A DNA stretch of 52,202 bases from Bacteroidales bacterium (GCA_017439405.1 JAFSJF010000105.1:1-52202); one strand, 5' to 3'. Shown: positions 15,191 to 24,294, counted from the first letter of the stretch. Notes: generated by a model from the sequence alone, not told the origin. A program made the numbers and translations.

Positions 15191-15688
15191 CTAACGCCTG
15201 AAGAAGTTGCTTTCCACGCAATCGCGCAACAGGCTGTAGTGCGTGCGATTGAAAAGTCCCTGCCGGCAAAGGCTCTCAATCTCGTCTAGGTCCATCCACT
15301 TCACTGACTCCACCTCGTCCTGTTGCAGACGCAACATCTCAATCGGGACGTTGCTTTTCAGGAGATACAAGAAGGTGAACTTGTACTCGTAGCGACGGAT
15401 TTTCACCAGCTCCAATTCGCTCCTGGTGGCCGAGAGTCCGATTTCCTCCTTCATCTCGCGCAACATGGCTCGGGCAAAGTCGGTCTCGCCGCTCTGCACA
15501 TGTCCGGCGGTAGTGGCGTAATAGTTGCCTTTTCGAGCCGCCACTTTCTGAATCAAGAATTGTCCTTCGTCGTTATGGATAATCACGGCCACGATTGGAA
15601 TCATATAACCATAAGGAATATGCTTTCCACGCTCAATGGTCTTCCCCGTGATTTTCAGTTGTTTGTCGTATAAGTCAAGAAGTTCCAT
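15191..15688 (-). CDS. Nudix hydrolase
   Basis: 165-residue cytoplasmic Nudix protein. The Nudix box is complete: GHVQSGETDFARAMLREMKE continuing EIGL (about residues 62-85), with the metal-binding REMKEE core. The N-terminal part before residue 28 (LDLYDKQLKITGKTIERG) resembles the isopentenyl-diphosphate isomerase-like group of Nudix proteins, but substrate prediction in this group is unreliable. It starts 15 bases after the SPFH gene stop and so is probably the third gene of the NfeD-SPFH operon. The acetate-CoA ligase downstream has its own -7 box. Confidence 0.88.
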   Translation of the reverse strand: MELLDLYDKQLKITGKTIERGKHIPYGYMIPIVAVIIHNDEGQFLIQKVAARKGNYYATTAGHVQSGETDFARAMLREMKEEIGLSATRSELELVKIRRYEYKFTFLYLLKSNVPIEMLRLQQDEVESVKWMDLDEIESLCRQGLFNRTHYSLLRDCVESNFFRR

Positions 15689-15703
15689 TCAAGCGATGAA
15701 CGA

Positions 15704-16660
15704 TTACTTTCCAAACATATCCTTGATGCCGCCGAGCGAGCCAAGCAGGTTGCTGGCTTCATAAGGCAGATAAACGGTCTTATTCTCTTGTCCGCCAGCC
15801 ACTTCCTTCAATGTCTCGATGTACTTCACGGCGAGGAGGTAATTGACGGGGTCGGCGCCACGGTCGGAGACGGCCTCGGCGATGTTGCGGATGGCGGCTG
15901 CCTCGGCTTCGGCTTGCAGCACCTTGGCACGGGCTTCACCTTCAGCCCTCAGGATGTTGGCCTGCTTCTCGGCTTCGGCCGCGTTGATTTCGGCCTGTTT
16001 CTCACCTTCTGAATTCAAGATTTGCGCTTGCTTCTCACCTTCGGCCTTCAAGATTTCGGCACGGCGGTTGCGCTCGGCCTGCATCTGGAGTTCCATCGTG
16101 CGACGGATGCTCTCAGGCGGTGTAATATCCTGCAACTCAACGCGATTGACTTTTACGCCCCATTTGTTGGTGGCATCGTCGAGCACGTTGCGGAGCTTCG
16201 AGTTGATGGTGTCGCGAGAGGTCAGGGTCTCATCGAGTTCCATCTCGCCGACCACGTTACGGAGCGTGGTTTGCGTCAGCTTCTCGATGGCGACGGGCAG
16301 GTTCTGGATTTCATAGACGGCCTTCATCGGATCGACAATCTGGAAATAAAGCAAAGCGTTGATTTCGGTCATGACGTTATCCTTGGTTATAACGCTCTGT
16401 TTGTCAAAGTCATACACTTGCTCACGCATGTCGATGCGAGAGGTACGCGTCATGGCGCCACTTTGACGGCGCACGATGGTTTCCTTGGCCTGCTCGATGA
16501 TGGGCAGGATGACGTTGATGCCCGCGTTCAGCGTGCGGTTGTACTTGCCGAGACGCTCGACAATCATGGTTTCCGACTGGGAAACAATCTTGATGCCACG
16601 AAGGATGTAGATTACGACGAGGGCTACTAATACGATTAAAACAATGTTGGTGACATTCAT
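15704..16660 (-). CDS. SPFH/Band 7 (stomatin-like) membrane protein
   Basis: 318-residue protein anchored by an N-terminal membrane helix (residues 4-20), then an SPFH/Band 7 domain (SQSETMIVERLGKYNRTL to about 190) and a long coiled coil rich in Ala, Glu, Lys and Gln (about 195-270, repeats of the KAEGEKQA type). It matches the QmcA/stomatin group, which forms large oligomers in membrane microdomains. Partner NfeD proteins are typically encoded next door, as here, 36 bases upstream. The role is probably membrane organisation or protein quality control, from family knowledge. Confidence 0.93.
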   Translation of the reverse strand: MNVTNIVLIVLVALVVIYILRGIKIVSQSETMIVERLGKYNRTLNAGINVILPIIEQAKETIVRRQSGAMTRTSRIDMREQVYDFDKQSVITKDNVMTEINALLYFQIVDPMKAVYEIQNLPVAIEKLTQTTLRNVVGEMELDETLTSRDTINSKLRNVLDDATNKWGVKVNRVELQDITPPESIRRTMELQMQAERNRRAEILKAEGEKQAQILNSEGEKQAEINAAEAEKQANILRAEGEARAKVLQAEAEAAAIRNIAEAVSDRGADPVNYLLAVKYIETLKEVAGGQENKTVYLPYEASNLLGSLGGIKDMFGK

Positions 16661-16663
16661 GAT

Positions 16664-16695
16664 GTTGAATTGTTGGTTGTTGAATTGTTGAATTG
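16664..16695. repeat. GTTGAATT word array
   Basis: GTTGAATT, GTTGGTT and GTTGAATT recur at 7-9 base steps, filling the whole gap between the NfeD stop and the SPFH start. It forms the untranslated leader of the SPFH gene within the operon. Confidence 0.6.
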
Positions 16696-16696
16696 A

Positions 16697-17149
16697 TTAT
16701 GATGTGGTTTTGTGCATTGTCGGTTTGACGGTCAGGATGATGCTGTCCAGTTTGACGATTTCCACCTGCATGCCTTTCTCGATAACCTCGCCGCTTTCCG
16801 ACACGGCTTTCCAATCGTCGCCATCGATGGCCACGCGACCGGTATGTTGGGCAGCGTCAATGCGTTCGGAAACAATGCCTTTGCGCCCAACAAGCGCGTC
16901 GGCGTTGGTCTTCACGTCCTTCGACTTTTTCTCGAGGAATCGCATCACGACGGGACGCAAGAAGATGAAAGTCAGCAGTGAGACGACGGCGAAAATGACG
17001 ATTTGCCATGTCAGGCCGACACCCAAACCCGCGGCAAGGGCGGCAAAGCCCGCGCCGATGGCGAAACAGATGACCCCGAAACCGGCTGTGGCGATTTCGA
17101 GAATGACCAGAACGATTGCGGCAATGAGCCAAATTTGATACACTTCCAT
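16697..17149 (-). CDS. NfeD-like membrane protein
   Basis: 150-residue protein starting MEVYQIW. Hydrophobic segments around residues 5-22, 25-42 and 48-65 are followed by a C-terminal OB-fold (about 85-145: LVGRKGIVSERI, TGRVAIDGDDWKAVSESG). This is the short NfeD type without the protease domain, the usual partner of SPFH proteins. The start is set at 17149 because the frame continues far upstream with no family similarity and the promoter lies in between. It is the first gene of NfeD-SPFH-Nudix. Confidence 0.9.
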   Translation of the reverse strand: MEVYQIWLIAAIVLVILEIATAGFGVICFAIGAGFAALAAGLGVGLTWQIVIFAVVSLLTFIFLRPVVMRFLEKKSKDVKTNADALVGRKGIVSERIDAAQHTGRVAIDGDDWKAVSESGEVIEKGMQVEIVKLDSIILTVKPTMHKTTS

Positions 17150-17169
17150 AATGTTAGCTTTTGACGTTG

Positions 17170-17201
17170 CAAATATAGACATTTTTTGGGAGAAAGCACA
17201 A
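17170..17201 (-). promoter_or_regulatory. Promoter of the NfeD-SPFH-Nudix operon
   Basis: Minus-strand TATATTTG (17170-17177) with TTG (17199-17201) 21 bases upstream. It overlaps the divergent promoter region of the rhamnosidase gene. Confidence 0.65.
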
Positions 17202-17219
17202 TTCTTTTCCCTATTTTTG
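17186..17219 (+). promoter_or_regulatory. Possible promoter of the alpha-L-rhamnosidase gene
   Basis: TATTTTTG (17212-17219) fits the -7 box; the nearest TTG (17186-17188) is 23 bases upstream, slightly long. The leader would be about 14 bases. Confidence 0.45.
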
Positions 17220-17239
17220 CCCAACAAAACAACTACACC

Positions 17240-19957
17240 ATGAAACGCCACACCATTATCCTTTTGGCCTTGACAATCCTTGCCTCTTGCGACAACAAAT
17301 GGAATGTCAAGATTGCCAATCCTAATGTGGAGCAACAAGTCCATCCACAGGCTCTGGCCACGGCACAGCCGCGCTTCAGTTGGCACTATGAGTCTTCGGA
17401 AAACAATGTCGCGCAACGGAATTACCGTATCCTCGTGGCCTCAACCGAAGAAAACGCCCGAAACAACATCGGCGACCTTTGGGACTCGGGCGTAACCACC
17501 TCAAACCAAATGCTTTACATCCCATACGCAGGCAAACCGCTCCAAAGCCGCGACAAGGCATACTGGAAAGTCATCACCACCGTGACTTCCGACAAGGGCA
17601 AAACGAAACTTGAAAGCGAAGTCAACTCGTTTGAAATCAGTCTGTTGAACCAAGAAGACTGGCAAGCGAAATGGATAGGTCATGAGTTTGAGGATGACGT
17701 TTTGACTGGTCACACCCGATTGGCGGCGCGTTACCTGCGCAAGGCGTTTGCGCTGAAGGGCGATGTCGAGAAGGCGAGACTTTACGTCAGCGGCATGGGT
17801 GTGTATAGTGCCTACCTGAACGGCACCGAAATTGCGCCCGACGAACTGCTGAAGCCCACCCTCTCTTGGTACTCCAAGCGCGTGTATTTCAACACTTTCG
17901 ACGTTACGGAACAGTTGCACAAGGGCAACAACGCCATCGGTGTCATCCTTGAAGGCGGACGATACACCACCATCCGCAACACCCCCAGTCCCAATGGCTG
18001 GGACGGCACCGAGCATGTGTTCGGTTTCGGCACGCCGCGACTGCTTCTGCAACTCGAAGTGACTTACACCGACGGCCAAAAGGAACTGATTGTCAGCGAT
18101 GAAACGTGGAAAATCACCAACCGAGGCCCCATCCGCACAGCCAACGAATGGGACGGCGAGACTTACGACGAAAACTACGACCTCGGCCATTGGAACGAGG
18201 CCAATTACGACGACTCTGCATGGCTCCAAACCGAACCCGTCGAGGCTCCCGAAGGTCAACTCAGCGCCCAGCCCAACCCCAACATCACCGTCATGGAAAA
18301 ATTGAAGCCCGCCGCAATGTTCCAGAAAGGCGAAAAGTGGTATCTCGACATGGGCCAAAACATGGTCGGCTTCATTAATATAAAGGTGTGCGGGCAGCAG
18401 GCGTGCGACACCCTCACCCTGCGTTTCGCCGAACTGCTCACCCCCGACAGCCTGCTCTACACCGCCAACCTGCGCGGCGCGGAATGCACTGATAAATACA
18501 TCGTTGCCAACAACTCTAAACGCTCAACTCAAAACTCTCAACTAAATTGGCATCCGATGTTCGTCTATCACGGCTTCCGCTATGTCGAAATCAGCGGTCT
18601 TCGCGAAAAACCCAATATAGACGACTTCGAGGGCTGGGTGATTTACGACGAAATGCCCGTCACAGGCTCGTTTGAGACCTCGAATGAAATCATCAACGCC
18701 GTTTACAAAAACGCCTTTTGGGGCATTCGCGGCAACTATCGCTCGATGCCCACCGACTGCCCGCAGCGCGACGAGCGCATGGGCTGGACTGGCGACCGCA
18801 CCACGGGCAACTACGGAGAGTCGTATATCTTTGGAAACCAACAACTTTACGCCAAATGGCTCACCGACGGCGACGACAGCCAGTGGGACAACGGCTCGCT
18901 GCCCAACGTCATCCCACCCTATTGGCGCGGCTACACCGACAACATGACTTGGCCCGGCGCCATGCTGACCGTCACCGACATGCTCTACACCCGCTTCGGC
19001 GATGTTGAGCCTATCCGCCAACACTATACGGCTTGGAAGAAATGGCTGCTCCACATGAAAAACGACTTCATGCGAGGCGGCCTCATGCCCCGCGACACCT
19101 ACGGCGACTGGTGCATGCCGCCCGAATCGCTCGAAATGATCCACTCCAACGACCCCAAGCGCATCACCGAATCGACGGTCATCGCCACGCCGTTCTATTG
19201 CCACCTCTGCGGAATAATGGCCAAGTTTGCTGAAATCCTTGGTTTTGAAGAAGATGCAACCTTCTTCAGACAGGAAATCACCACCACAACCGTGGCCTTC
19301 AACGACAAGTATTTCAACCGCGTGACGGGCATCTATGCCAACAACACCGTGACGGCCAACATCTTGCCCTTGTGGTTCGGATTGGTTCCCAAAGGACTGG
19401 AAAACAAGGTTTTGCAAAGCATCGTTGACAAAACCGAAAACGAGTGTGGAGGCCACGTCTCGACAGGTGTCATCGGCATCCAGCAGCTCATGCGCACCCT
19501 GACGGAATACGGTCGCGGCGACCTCGCGCTGAAAATCGCCTCCAACGACACCTACCCAAGTTGGGGCTACATGGTACGCAACGGCGCGACCACCATCTGG
19601 GAACTTTGGAACGGCAACACCGCCGACCCCGCCATGAACTCGGGCAACCACGTCATGCTTCTCGGCGACCTCATCCTTTGGGAATACGAATACCTTGGCG
19701 GCATCCGCGCCCTTGAGCCGGGCTACGGCAAGATACAACTCAAGCCCTATCCCATTGAGGGATTAGACTTTGTGAATTGCTCCTACAATTCCGTCTCAGG
19801 CCGAATCGAAAGCAGCTGGAAACGCGAAGGCAACCGTTTTGAGTGGGACATTGTCATCCCCGCCAACACCACGGCAGAAATACAAATGCCCACCGCCGAA
19901 GGCTATCAAACCATGACCTACGGCAGTGGGCATTATCACTTAAGCTCAACGCTCTAA
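17240..19957 (+). CDS. Alpha-L-rhamnosidase, GH78 lipoprotein
   Basis: 905-residue exported glycoside hydrolase that releases terminal alpha-L-rhamnose. The start at 17240 gives a signal peptide with lipobox LASC (Cys 18), so it is membrane-anchored. N-terminal beta domains (to about 420) include PRFSWHYES and the galactose-binding-like part LYVSGMGVYSAYLNG; the (alpha/alpha)6 barrel carries CPQRDERMGWTGD near residue 506, holding the acidic catalytic region, and TIWELWNG near 786; a C-terminal beta domain follows. Residues near 425-437 (NNSKRSTQNSQLN) are encoded by a simple word array and look like an insertion. It is transcribed alone, convergent with the glycogen phosphorylase gene with only 5 bases between stops. 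The substrate is probably a plant pectin or other rhamnoside. Confidence 0.94.
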   Translation: MKRHTIILLALTILASCDNKWNVKIANPNVEQQVHPQALATAQPRFSWHYESSENNVAQRNYRILVASTEENARNNIGDLWDSGVTTSNQMLYIPYAGKPLQSRDKAYWKVITTVTSDKGKTKLESEVNSFEISLLNQEDWQAKWIGHEFEDDVLTGHTRLAARYLRKAFALKGDVEKARLYVSGMGVYSAYLNGTEIAPDELLKPTLSWYSKRVYFNTFDVTEQLHKGNNAIGVILEGGRYTTIRNTPSPNGWDGTEHVFGFGTPRLLLQLEVTYTDGQKELIVSDETWKITNRGPIRTANEWDGETYDENYDLGHWNEANYDDSAWLQTEPVEAPEGQLSAQPNPNITVMEKLKPAAMFQKGEKWYLDMGQNMVGFINIKVCGQQACDTLTLRFAELLTPDSLLYTANLRGAECTDKYIVANNSKRSTQNSQLNWHPMFVYHGFRYVEISGLREKPNIDDFEGWVIYDEMPVTGSFETSNEIINAVYKNAFWGIRGNYRSMPTDCPQRDERMGWTGDRTTGNYGESYIFGNQQLYAKWLTDGDDSQWDNGSLPNVIPPYWRGYTDNMTWPGAMLTVTDMLYTRFGDVEPIRQHYTAWKKWLLHMKNDFMRGGLMPRDTYGDWCMPPESLEMIHSNDPKRITESTVIATPFYCHLCGIMAKFAEILGFEEDATFFRQEITTTTVAFNDKYFNRVTGIYANNTVTANILPLWFGLVPKGLENKVLQSIVDKTENECGGHVSTGVIGIQQLMRTLTEYGRGDLALKIASNDTYPSWGYMVRNGATTIWELWNGNTADPAMNSGNHVMLLGDLILWEYEYLGGIRALEPGYGKIQLKPYPIEGLDFVNCSYNSVSGRIESSWKREGNRFEWDIVIPANTTAEIQMPTAEGYQTMTYGSGHYHLSSTL
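18512..18544 (+). repeat. AACTCTAAA/CTCAACT word array inside the rhamnosidase gene
   Basis: Words of the type AACTCTAAA, CTCAACTC, AAAACTCTCAACTA follow one another in frame. The stretch is AT-rich compared with its GC-rich surroundings and encodes only Asn, Ser, Thr, Gln, Lys, Arg and Leu. Confidence 0.6.
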
Positions 19958-19962
19958 GTCGC

Positions 19963-22900
19963 TCAAATCCACTTCACCAAGGCAAAGTCTTGGCGGTGGG
20001 GCAGCATGGGGTTGGTGGGATAGACGCGGAAGGTGAAGTTGTAGATGCCGGCGCGCTTGATCGGCACCTTTATGTAGTATTTCACCCAGCCGTCGCCGCT
20101 ATCGACGAGCTTCATGCACTCGACGCCGGTGATTTCGCTTACCACGTCGTTCTCCTTGTTGCCGAACAGCAGCTCCACGCCGATGTCGCCGGCCTCGAGG
20201 TCGGGCGTGAGCAGCGTGACCTCGGCGATGAACAGCTCGCCGAAGGTGAGCGGGCGCACGTCGGTGTCGGGCAGGATGAGCGACTTCACCTCGATCTTGT
20301 CCCAGTTGGCGCGGATACGGTTCTTCCACGAGTTGATCTCAAAGGCCTTTTGGTAGCGGTTGGCCCGCATCCAATGGGTGCGCTTGATGAGCTTGTTGTA
20401 GTAAAGCTCGAAGTAGTCGTCCATCATGCGTTTCATCGTGAAGCGCGGCGCGATTTCGGCGAGGCAACGCTTCATGGCGGCCACCCAGCCCGTGGGCACG
20501 TCGTTCTGGCGGGTGAAGTAGAGCGGGACGATGTCGTTTTCGAGCGTGTTGTAGATCGTTTCGGCGTCCATCTCGTCCTGGTAACGCTGGTCTTGGTAGG
20601 TGCGTTTCTCTTGGATGGCCCAGCCTGCGCCTTCGCGGTAGCCTTCGGCCCACCAGCCGTCGAGGACGGAGAAGTTCAGGACCCCGTTCATCACGGCCTT
20701 TTCGCCGCTTGTGCCGGAGGCTTCGAGCGGGCGCGTGGGCGTGTTGAGCCACACATCGACGCAACTCGTCAGGCGGTTGCCCAACTCCATGTCGTAGTTG
20801 CTGACAAACAGGATCTTGCCGACAAACTCAGGCCTGCGCGAGATGTCCACAATCATCTTGATCAGGTCTTGGCCGGCCTTGTCGTTGGGGTGCGCCTTGC
20901 CAGCGAAGAGGAAGATGACGGGGCGCTTTGGGTCGTTCACCAATTGCGAGAGGCGTTCCAAGTTGCCGAAGAGCAGGTGGGCACGCTTGTAGGTGGCGAA
21001 TCGGCGTGCGAAGCCGACAATCAAAGCGTTCTCGTTCAGGCTGTTGACAGTTTGCAGGATCAGTTTCGGGCTTTCTTGGCGCTGGCGCATGTCCTCCTTG
21101 AGCTTCTCGCCGAGATAGGTGATGAGTTCGTGCTTCAGCTGCTTGCGGATGTTCCAGATTTCGGCGTCGGGCACGTCGTAGATGCGTTCCCAGAGCTTCG
21201 TGTCCGACTGGTGGTCAACGTAATCCGTGCCGAAAGTCTTGTGGTAGAGCGCTTGCCAGCGGCGGTCGGCCCAAGTGGGCAGGTGTACGCCGTTGGTGAC
21301 ACTGCCGATGTGGTTCTCTTCGGCGAAGTAGCCCGGCCACAGGCTCTGGAACATCTCCCGCGACACGCGCCCGTGGATCTTGCTCACGCCGTTCACCTCC
21401 TGGCTGAGGTTGGTGGCGAGGACGCTCATCGAAAACTTCTCGTTGGGGTCGTTGGCGTTGAAACGACCCAAGCCCATGAAACGTTCCCAACTGATGTTCA
21501 TGCGGTTGGCGTAGTGCGGCATGTAGGTACGGATGAGGTGTTCCTCGAAGGCGTCGTGGCCGGCAGGCACGGGCGTGTGGGTGGTGAACAAGGTGGAAGT
21601 TCGGACGAGTTCGAGCGCGACGTCGAAGTCGAGGTTGTGCTTGGTGATATAGACGCGCAGGCGTTCTAGTCCGCTGAAGGCTGCATGACCCTCATTGCAG
21701 TGATACACGGTGGGTTTCAGTCCGATGGCTTCGAGCAGGCGGATGCCACCCACGCCGAGGAACATCTCCTGCTTGATGCGCATCTCGCTGTCGCCGCCGT
21801 AGAGCCGGCTGGTGATGCCACGGTCTTCAGGCGAGTTCTCATCGATGTCGGTGTCGAGCAGATACAGCCCTACCCTACCCACGTTGACGCGCCACGCCTT
21901 GGCATAGACCGAGCGTCCGGGGAAGGCGATGCTGATTTTCACCCAGTCGCCCTTTTCGTCGCGCACCGGCACGAGCGGCAGCTGCGAGAACTTCTGCGGG
22001 ATGTAGTCGGCGCGTTGCTCTCCCGAGACGGTGATTTCCTGGGCGAAGTAGCCGTAACGGTACAACAAGCCGATGCCAACCATGTTGGCGTTGCTGTCGG
22101 AGGCCTGCTTCATGTAGTCGCCGGCGAGGATGCCGAGGCCGCCGGAATAGATCTTCAGGCATTTCATCAGGCCGTACTCCATGCTGAAATAGGCGATAAG
22201 GTCCTTTTGCTGAGTGGGTTGCGCCATGTAAGCCTTGAACTGAGTATGCACCTTGTTCAATTGTTCGATGAACGCCGCGTTCTTTTCCAAGGCCTCGATT
22301 TGCTCCACCGAGAGGCCTGCCATCAGCGCGATGGGGTTCTGCTCCGTGGCCTTCCATGCCGCCGCGTCGATGCTCTCAAACAATTTGATAGCGTCCACGT
22401 TCCAGCACCACCAGATGTTGGTCGCCAGTTCCTGAAGTTTCTGCATTTCAGCGGAATAGACGGGCTTCACGAGGACTTTCTTCCAACTCGGCGCGTCGTT
22501 TTTCTGGTAGCTCACTTCGTGGAGCATGTCGGCGTAAGGGATGGTTTCCATCATGTAGTGCCGCCCGCCCGACTTCTCGAGCGCGACGTCCCAAGCCTGC
22601 TGGTAATGCACGATGAGGTCGCTCCAAAGCAGCTTCTCGGCCACCTTCAGGGCCGACTCCGACACCTTCGCCATGCCCTTTTCGGTCATACCGATGAAAC
22701 GGCGCAAGGCAGCAACCATCTCGTCCAACACCTTATTAATATCGCCCTCCTCGCGCGGCACGATGGTCACGGCCTCGTTGCCTTGGCATTCCTGCATTAC
22801 GAACTTGCCAAAGCCGGAGACGTCGGACGTCAAGGTCGGGATGCCCATCGAGACGCTTTCGAGCGGGGTATAGCCCCATGGCTCGTAATACGACGGGAAC

Positions 22901-24186
22901 ATGGAGAAGTCGAAAGCGGAGAGGAACTCGCTGTAAGTCAGGTTGAAGATGCCGTCGTTGCCATTAAGGTAGGCGGGGACGAACATCACCTTCACCTTGT
23001 CGTTATGGTCGTTTTGCAGACCTGAATTGCGCAAGGTGTTCAATATTGCATCGTGCTCATACTCAAAGATATGGTGCGTAGCAGGGAAGTCGGTATGGCC
23101 CATGATCTCATGGGTGCCGTCGAGGCGGTGCTGCAGGTCTTTCGACGGCCCAGCGATGTTGGCCGGCACCGCGATTACGCCGACGACGGTGCGCGGCAAG
23201 TTCTTGTCCTCGTTGAGGCGGCGCAAGGCTTCAATGTACAGGTCGATGCCTTTGTTCTTGAACTCGTAGCGCCCACTGTTGATGACCATGAGGCAGTTGC
23301 GGTCGATGGTTTCACCGCACAGTGTTTCAGCGATTTGTAGGATTTTTTCGCGGTTGGCTGCCCGTTTTTCGGCGAAGTCAGCCGCGTCTTTGCGCATCAG
23401 TTGCCCAATGCCGTTGATGGTGATGGCATCGGGCTTTCGGTAGAGGAATTGCTGGCATTCCTGCGCCGTGATGTCGCTCACGGTGGTGAAGGCGTCGGCG
23501 TTTTTGGCGGCCTTTTGCTCCATCGACTGCTGCGAAACGATGTTGAACTGCATGGCCATCACCGAGGGCAGGTAGGTCTTGAGGTTCTCGTAGAGCGGCA
23601 TTCCGTTGCCCGAAATGGCGCGTCCGAGGTAGGTGGCGTGGGTGGTGAACACCGTGGCGATGTAGGGGCAATGCTCCTTGAGGTAAAGCACGCCCGAGCC
23701 GGTCATCCACTCGTGGAACTGCGCCACGACGTTGCTGACCTGCTTCAGGTTGTGGCTGACGAAGCTCTCGATCACCTGCCCGGCTGCATAGCCGAAAAGG
23801 ACGGGCTCCACATAGTCCCACTGGCCGCGTATGCTGTCGAGTTCAAACTGTTCCCACAGGTGGCCAAGGATCTCATTCTTAGTTTGATACAGCGGAGTGT
23901 AGTCAACGAGGATGGCGATTGGGCTGCCTTGGATTTTCCAGCGCCCGATACGGAACTTGAGGCCTTGGGCCAGCGCCCGCTCGCGCCATTCGGGGAACAA
24001 GGTGTTGTCTTCGACGAAATAAAGCGTCTCATGCGCTTCCTTGACCACATCGGGACCAACGGTAATGTAGTGGTCGCCAAGCAGTTGGCGTACAGTGTTG
24101 GCCTTCGTGGAAAGCACCGTGTAGATGCCACCCACCATGTTACACACTTCCCAACTGGTTTCAAAGAGGTATTCGGGGGTTTTCAT
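19963..24186 (-). CDS. Fused glycogen synthase (GT3-like) and alpha-glucan phosphorylase (GT35)
   Basis: 1407-residue bifunctional cytoplasmic protein. Residues 1 to about 560 resemble eukaryotic-type (GT3) glycogen synthase, with SWEVCNMVGGIYTVLSTKA at the N-terminus and FPSYYEPWGYTPLESVSMG as the glucosyltransferase site. From about 590 on it is a short-form alpha-glucan phosphorylase, with AYFSMEYGL and the pyridoxal-phosphate site EASGTSGEKAVMNG (Lys near residue 1160), followed by FSVLDGWWAEGY. This combination is known in Bacteroidales and puts synthesis and phosphorolysis in one chain. It is the last gene of the glycogen operon. The 122-base gap upstream holds two 33-bp-spaced dyads that may control it separately. 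A long antisense open frame over it is a GC artefact. Confidence 0.92.
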   Translation of the reverse strand: MKTPEYLFETSWEVCNMVGGIYTVLSTKANTVRQLLGDHYITVGPDVVKEAHETLYFVEDNTLFPEWRERALAQGLKFRIGRWKIQGSPIAILVDYTPLYQTKNEILGHLWEQFELDSIRGQWDYVEPVLFGYAAGQVIESFVSHNLKQVSNVVAQFHEWMTGSGVLYLKEHCPYIATVFTTHATYLGRAISGNGMPLYENLKTYLPSVMAMQFNIVSQQSMEQKAAKNADAFTTVSDITAQECQQFLYRKPDAITINGIGQLMRKDAADFAEKRAANREKILQIAETLCGETIDRNCLMVINSGRYEFKNKGIDLYIEALRRLNEDKNLPRTVVGVIAVPANIAGPSKDLQHRLDGTHEIMGHTDFPATHHIFEYEHDAILNTLRNSGLQNDHNDKVKVMFVPAYLNGNDGIFNLTYSEFLSAFDFSMFPSYYEPWGYTPLESVSMGIPTLTSDVSGFGKFVMQECQGNEAVTIVPREEGDINKVLDEMVAALRRFIGMTEKGMAKVSESALKVAEKLLWSDLIVHYQQAWDVALEKSGGRHYMMETIPYADMLHEVSYQKNDAPSWKKVLVKPVYSAEMQKLQELATNIWWCWNVDAIKLFESIDAAAWKATEQNPIALMAGLSVEQIEALEKNAAFIEQLNKVHTQFKAYMAQPTQQKDLIAYFSMEYGLMKCLKIYSGGLGILAGDYMKQASDSNANMVGIGLLYRYGYFAQEITVSGEQRADYIPQKFSQLPLVPVRDEKGDWVKISIAFPGRSVYAKAWRVNVGRVGLYLLDTDIDENSPEDRGITSRLYGGDSEMRIKQEMFLGVGGIRLLEAIGLKPTVYHCNEGHAAFSGLERLRVYITKHNLDFDVALELVRTSTLFTTHTPVPAGHDAFEEHLIRTYMPHYANRMNISWERFMGLGRFNANDPNEKFSMSVLATNLSQEVNGVSKIHGRVSREMFQSLWPGYFAEENHIGSVTNGVHLPTWADRRWQALYHKTFGTDYVDHQSDTKLWERIYDVPDAEIWNIRKQLKHELITYLGEKLKEDMRQRQESPKLILQTVNSLNENALIVGFARRFATYKRAHLLFGNLERLSQLVNDPKRPVIFLFAGKAHPNDKAGQDLIKMIVDISRRPEFVGKILFVSNYDMELGNRLTSCVDVWLNTPTRPLEASGTSGEKAVMNGVLNFSVLDGWWAEGYREGAGWAIQEKRTYQDQRYQDEMDAETIYNTLENDIVPLYFTRQNDVPTGWVAAMKRCLAEIAPRFTMKRMMDDYFELYYNKLIKRTHWMRANRYQKAFEINSWKNRIRANWDKIEVKSLILPDTDVRPLTFGELFIAEVTLLTPDLEAGDIGVELLFGNKENDVVSEITGVECMKLVDSGDGWVKYYIKVPIKRAGIYNFTFRVYPTNPMLPHRQDFALVKWI

Positions 24187-24243
24187 TCAGGGGTATTTAA
24201 GATTTAATATTTAAAGATTTAAGATTCAATATTTTACACGTTT

Positions 24244-24294
24244 TCACTTTTCAAAAAGTGATTTTTATATCAATTTTCACTTTTCCAAAAGTGA
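24244..24294. promoter_or_regulatory. Two TCACTTTT-AAAAGTGA dyads at 33-bp spacing
   Basis: TCACTTTT-CA-AAAAGTGA (24244-24261) and TCACTTTT-CC-AAAAGTGA (24277-24294) are perfect 8-bp-arm dyads inside a 33-bp direct repeat. They lie 58-108 bases upstream of the synthase/phosphorylase start. An adjoining stretch (24195-24235) is made of AAGATTTAA/AATATTTAA words. An operator pair or a double hairpin are both possible. Confidence 0.65.

Noticed and set aside
16664-16695. Small RNA or riboswitch in the NfeD-SPFH gap
   Set aside because: Only a simple word array with no stable fold.
17150-17416. N-terminal extension of the NfeD protein by 89 residues
   Set aside because: It crosses the divergent promoters and the start of the rhamnosidase gene; MEVYQIW matches NfeD N-termini.
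18542-19738. 398-codon minus-strand frame opposite the rhamnosidase gene
   Set aside because: Antisense shadow; it runs across the GH78 catalytic blocks encoded on the plus strand.
19843-23025. Two long plus-strand open frames (608 and 446 codons) opposite the glycogen synthase/phosphorylase gene
   Set aside because: Sequences are rich in His, Val, Asp and Gly without motifs, the usual antisense artefact; the minus-strand protein is well conserved.
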